From the NCBI GenBank assembly GCA_035462845.1, contig DATHTV010000236.1, positions 1 to 35,800 on the forward strand: 35,800 nucleotides of DNA, in the 5' to 3' direction. The notes below the pieces were generated by a model. The model saw only the letters and a list, made by a program, of their open reading frames with translations, did not search any database and was not told the origin of the DNA. Source of the DNA: DASTQL01 sp035462845. Lineage in GTDB: Bacteria > Actinomycetota > Actinomycetes > Jiangellales > Jiangellaceae. Shown one piece after another: positions 34,318-35,800 of this stretch. Each line of letters begins with the position of its first letter. The stretch's first letter is position 1. A program made the position numbers and the translations under genes.

Positions 34318-35367
34318 GTGAAGTTCAGCTACGTCCTGCTCCCCGACTACCCGCTCACCGAGTCGATCGAAGCGATCAAGCTCGCCGACCGGCTGGGCTT
34401 CCACGCCTGCTACGCCGCGGACGAGACCTGGCACAAGGACCTGTGGCTTCTCTTCGCCGCCGCTGCCGACAAGACCAGCCGGATCCGGTTCGGCCCGAGC
34501 GTGTCCGCGGTGACCCTGCGCGAGCCGGCCCTGATCGCCCAGGCCGCGGCGACACTCGACGAGCTGACCGGCGGCCGCGCCGAGGTGGTTCTCGGGTCCG
34601 GCAACTTCGGCCTGCTCGAGCAGCACGGCATCGACTGGTCGCACACCAAGGCGCTCTCGCGGGTCAAGGAGGCGCTGCACATCGTCCGTACCTTCCTCGA
34701 CGACGGCACGATCACCTACGACGGCCAGTTCCAGACGTACAAGGGGCTGTTCACCTTCGCCCGCCCGGTGCAGGAGCACATGCCGGTGAAGATGGGGGCG
34801 ATGCGCGGCCCCCGCTCCTTCGAGGTCGCGGGCGAGTTCTCCGACGGCTGCCACCACGCGCTGAGCTACACCCGCGAGGCCTACGAGTACGCGGTCGAGC
34901 GGATCGCCCTCGGCGCGGACCGGGCCGGCCGTGACCTGGACGACCTCGACATCGCGGCCTGGGTGGTCTTCGCGATCGGTCGCGACTCCCTGGCCGCGCG
35001 GCAGGCGGCCCGCAGCATGGTCGGCATCTATGCCTCGTCCATGTCCAAGGAGCAGCTCGAGCGCAACGGCGTCAGCCAGGAGGAGCTGGCCCCCATCGTC
35101 GCGGCGATGGGAGAGGGCGACCTGGTCAAGGCCGTCGAGCTCACCTCCCTCGACCTGGCCGAGCGGATGTCGTTCTCCGGCACACCCGAGGAGATCGTCG
35201 GCAAGATCCGCTCCGAGATCCAGGGCACCGGCGTCAACCACGTGATCTGCGCCGTCACCGACGCCTCGCTGGTCAAGGCGTTCACCGGCCAGGCCCTCGA
35301 AGGCGTCGCCAGCGTCGAGGAGCAGCTCCAGCTCATCGCCGACGAGGTCATGCCCCACTTCGCCTGA
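34318..35367 (+). CDS. LLM-class F420-dependent oxidoreductase (Mer-like)
   Basis: 349-residue luciferase-like TIM barrel. The opening MKFSYVLLPDYPLTESIEAIKLADRLGF, SRIRFGPSVSAVTLREPALIAQAAATLDELTGGRAEVVLGSG and MGAMRGPRSFEVAGEFSDGCHHA follow the layout of F420-dependent methylenetetrahydromethanopterin reductase (Mer) and its actinobacterial relatives. These transfer hydride between F420 and a substrate; the substrate here is not known. GTG start behind GAGGAGG, 56 nt after the His-rich gene on the same strand. fbiC and fgd in this window show that the host makes and reduces F420. FMN-dependent action is the main alternative. Confidence 0.85.
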   Translation: MKFSYVLLPDYPLTESIEAIKLADRLGFHACYAADETWHKDLWLLFAAAADKTSRIRFGPSVSAVTLREPALIAQAAATLDELTGGRAEVVLGSGNFGLLEQHGIDWSHTKALSRVKEALHIVRTFLDDGTITYDGQFQTYKGLFTFARPVQEHMPVKMGAMRGPRSFEVAGEFSDGCHHALSYTREAYEYAVERIALGADRAGRDLDDLDIAAWVVFAIGRDSLAARQAARSMVGIYASSMSKEQLERNGVSQEELAPIVAAMGEGDLVKAVELTSLDLAERMSFSGTPEEIVGKIRSEIQGTGVNHVICAVTDASLVKAFTGQALEGVASVEEQLQLIADEVMPHFA

Positions 35368-35430
35368 CCCCCCGCGCCCCGCGCCCCCGGTCGCAATGAC
35401 CACGTTCACCACCTGCGTCGGGCCATCACA

Positions 35431-35461
35431 AGGCGTCGACGCCTCGTGGTCCCACCACGAG
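35431..35461. repeat. Palindrome plus hairpin downstream of the Mer-like gene
   Basis: AGGCGTCGACGCCT (35431-35444) is a perfect 14-bp palindrome, immediately followed by CTCGTGGT-CCC-ACCACGAG (35443-35461), an 8-bp stem with a 3-nt loop. They may terminate the operon or bind a protein. The rest of the 246-bp gap before the Uma2 gene shows nothing clear. Confidence 0.45.
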
Positions 35462-35613
35462 CCTCGTGCTGGACGGGCCGAGCCGGGCCACGGGGCCGGC
35501 GGAACGGGTGGGCGCAGGCGCCGGCGGACCTGGTGACGCCACACCTGTGGACCGCCGCCCCGGTGGGGGCGCTGGGTTCGGCAGGGTTGGCGCCATGGGC
35601 GGGAGGAGGCACC

Positions 35614-35800
35614 ATGACGGACGTGACGACCCTGCCGCGCAGCCGGCCGCTCACGCGCGCCGACCTGGGCGCGATGCCCGATGACGGGCACCGCTACGAA
35701 CTGCTCGACGGGTCGCTGATCGTGACGCCGGCGCCCACGTGGCGGCATCAGTCCGTGGTCGGCCGCGTGTACGCCCTCCTCGACGCGGCTCGGCCCGGCC
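35614..35800 (+). CDS. Uma2-family (DUF820) endonuclease-like protein, N-terminal part
   Basis: Only the first 62 codons are present; the gene runs off the window. GHRYELLDGSLIVTPAPTWRHQSVVGRVYALL is the typical start of Uma2/DUF820 proteins, a PD-(D/E)xK-like restriction-endonuclease fold common in cyanobacteria and actinobacteria, with E29 in the RYELLDG motif. Function is not established. ATG start behind GGAGGAGG. The catalytic C-terminal motifs lie outside the window. Confidence 0.8.
   Translation, partial: MTDVTTLPRSRPLTRADLGAMPDDGHRYELLDGSLIVTPAPTWRHQSVVGRVYALLDAARPG

Overview
This is a very GC-rich, densely coded chromosomal segment of an actinomycete. The order is inferred from gene content, because no rRNA or other marker gene is present. 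The supporting evidence is a fused CofG/CofH FO synthase (FbiC), an F420-dependent glucose-6-phosphate dehydrogenase, sdhCDAB with two anchor subunits, a BmpA-type nucleoside importer, many GTG starts and several probable leaderless genes. A Geodermatophilales- or Frankiales-like host is possible but not shown. I see no phage, IS element, CRISPR array, tRNA or rRNA. No gap between genes exceeds about 250 bases.

Left third (1-9500). A minus-strand nucleoside uptake and salvage operon reads bmpA, ATPase, two permeases, cdd, deoA (deoA is cut by the window edge). Binding protein and transporter bring in nucleosides; the deaminase and phosphorylase start their breakdown. The ATPase appears to start with CTG, downstream of a strong intercistronic stem-loop. 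Upstream, also on the minus strand, are an M20 amidohydrolase and an acyl-CoA mutase large subunit without a B12 domain. A small acyl-CoA-binding protein diverges from the mutase.

Centre (9500-21200). fgd and fbiC overlap at GTGA on the minus strand and pair cofactor F420 biosynthesis with its main reductase. They diverge from sdhC-sdhD-sdhA-sdhB, and a CRP/GlxR-like palindrome lies in the shared upstream region. After a convergent intergenic stretch with a direct repeat come a PLP-dependent dehydratase, a divergent D,D-carboxypeptidase (PBP5 type), galT and a membrane acyltransferase.

Accessory stretch (21200-28400). This is a run of small, mostly singly transcribed genes: a DUF1801 protein, a stand-alone TOPRIM protein, a SnoaL-like protein, a membrane protein, a VOC protein, a DUF1697 protein, a GNAT acetyltransferase, a NarL-type two-component system and a CPBP protease. 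Several have a -10-like hexamer exactly 6 nt before the start codon, as expected for leaderless mRNAs.

Right end (28400-35800). A minus-strand operon (trpS, a 2'-5' RNA ligase-like protein, a YihY/BrkB membrane protein) ends at a strong bidirectional hairpin. Divergent from it is the most intriguing locus: an iron-sulfur protein with degenerate CCG domains, a GlcD-like FAD oxidase, a His-rich 86-residue protein of unknown function and a Mer-like F420-dependent oxidoreductase. I infer an F420-linked dehydrogenase system. The window ends inside a Uma2-family gene.
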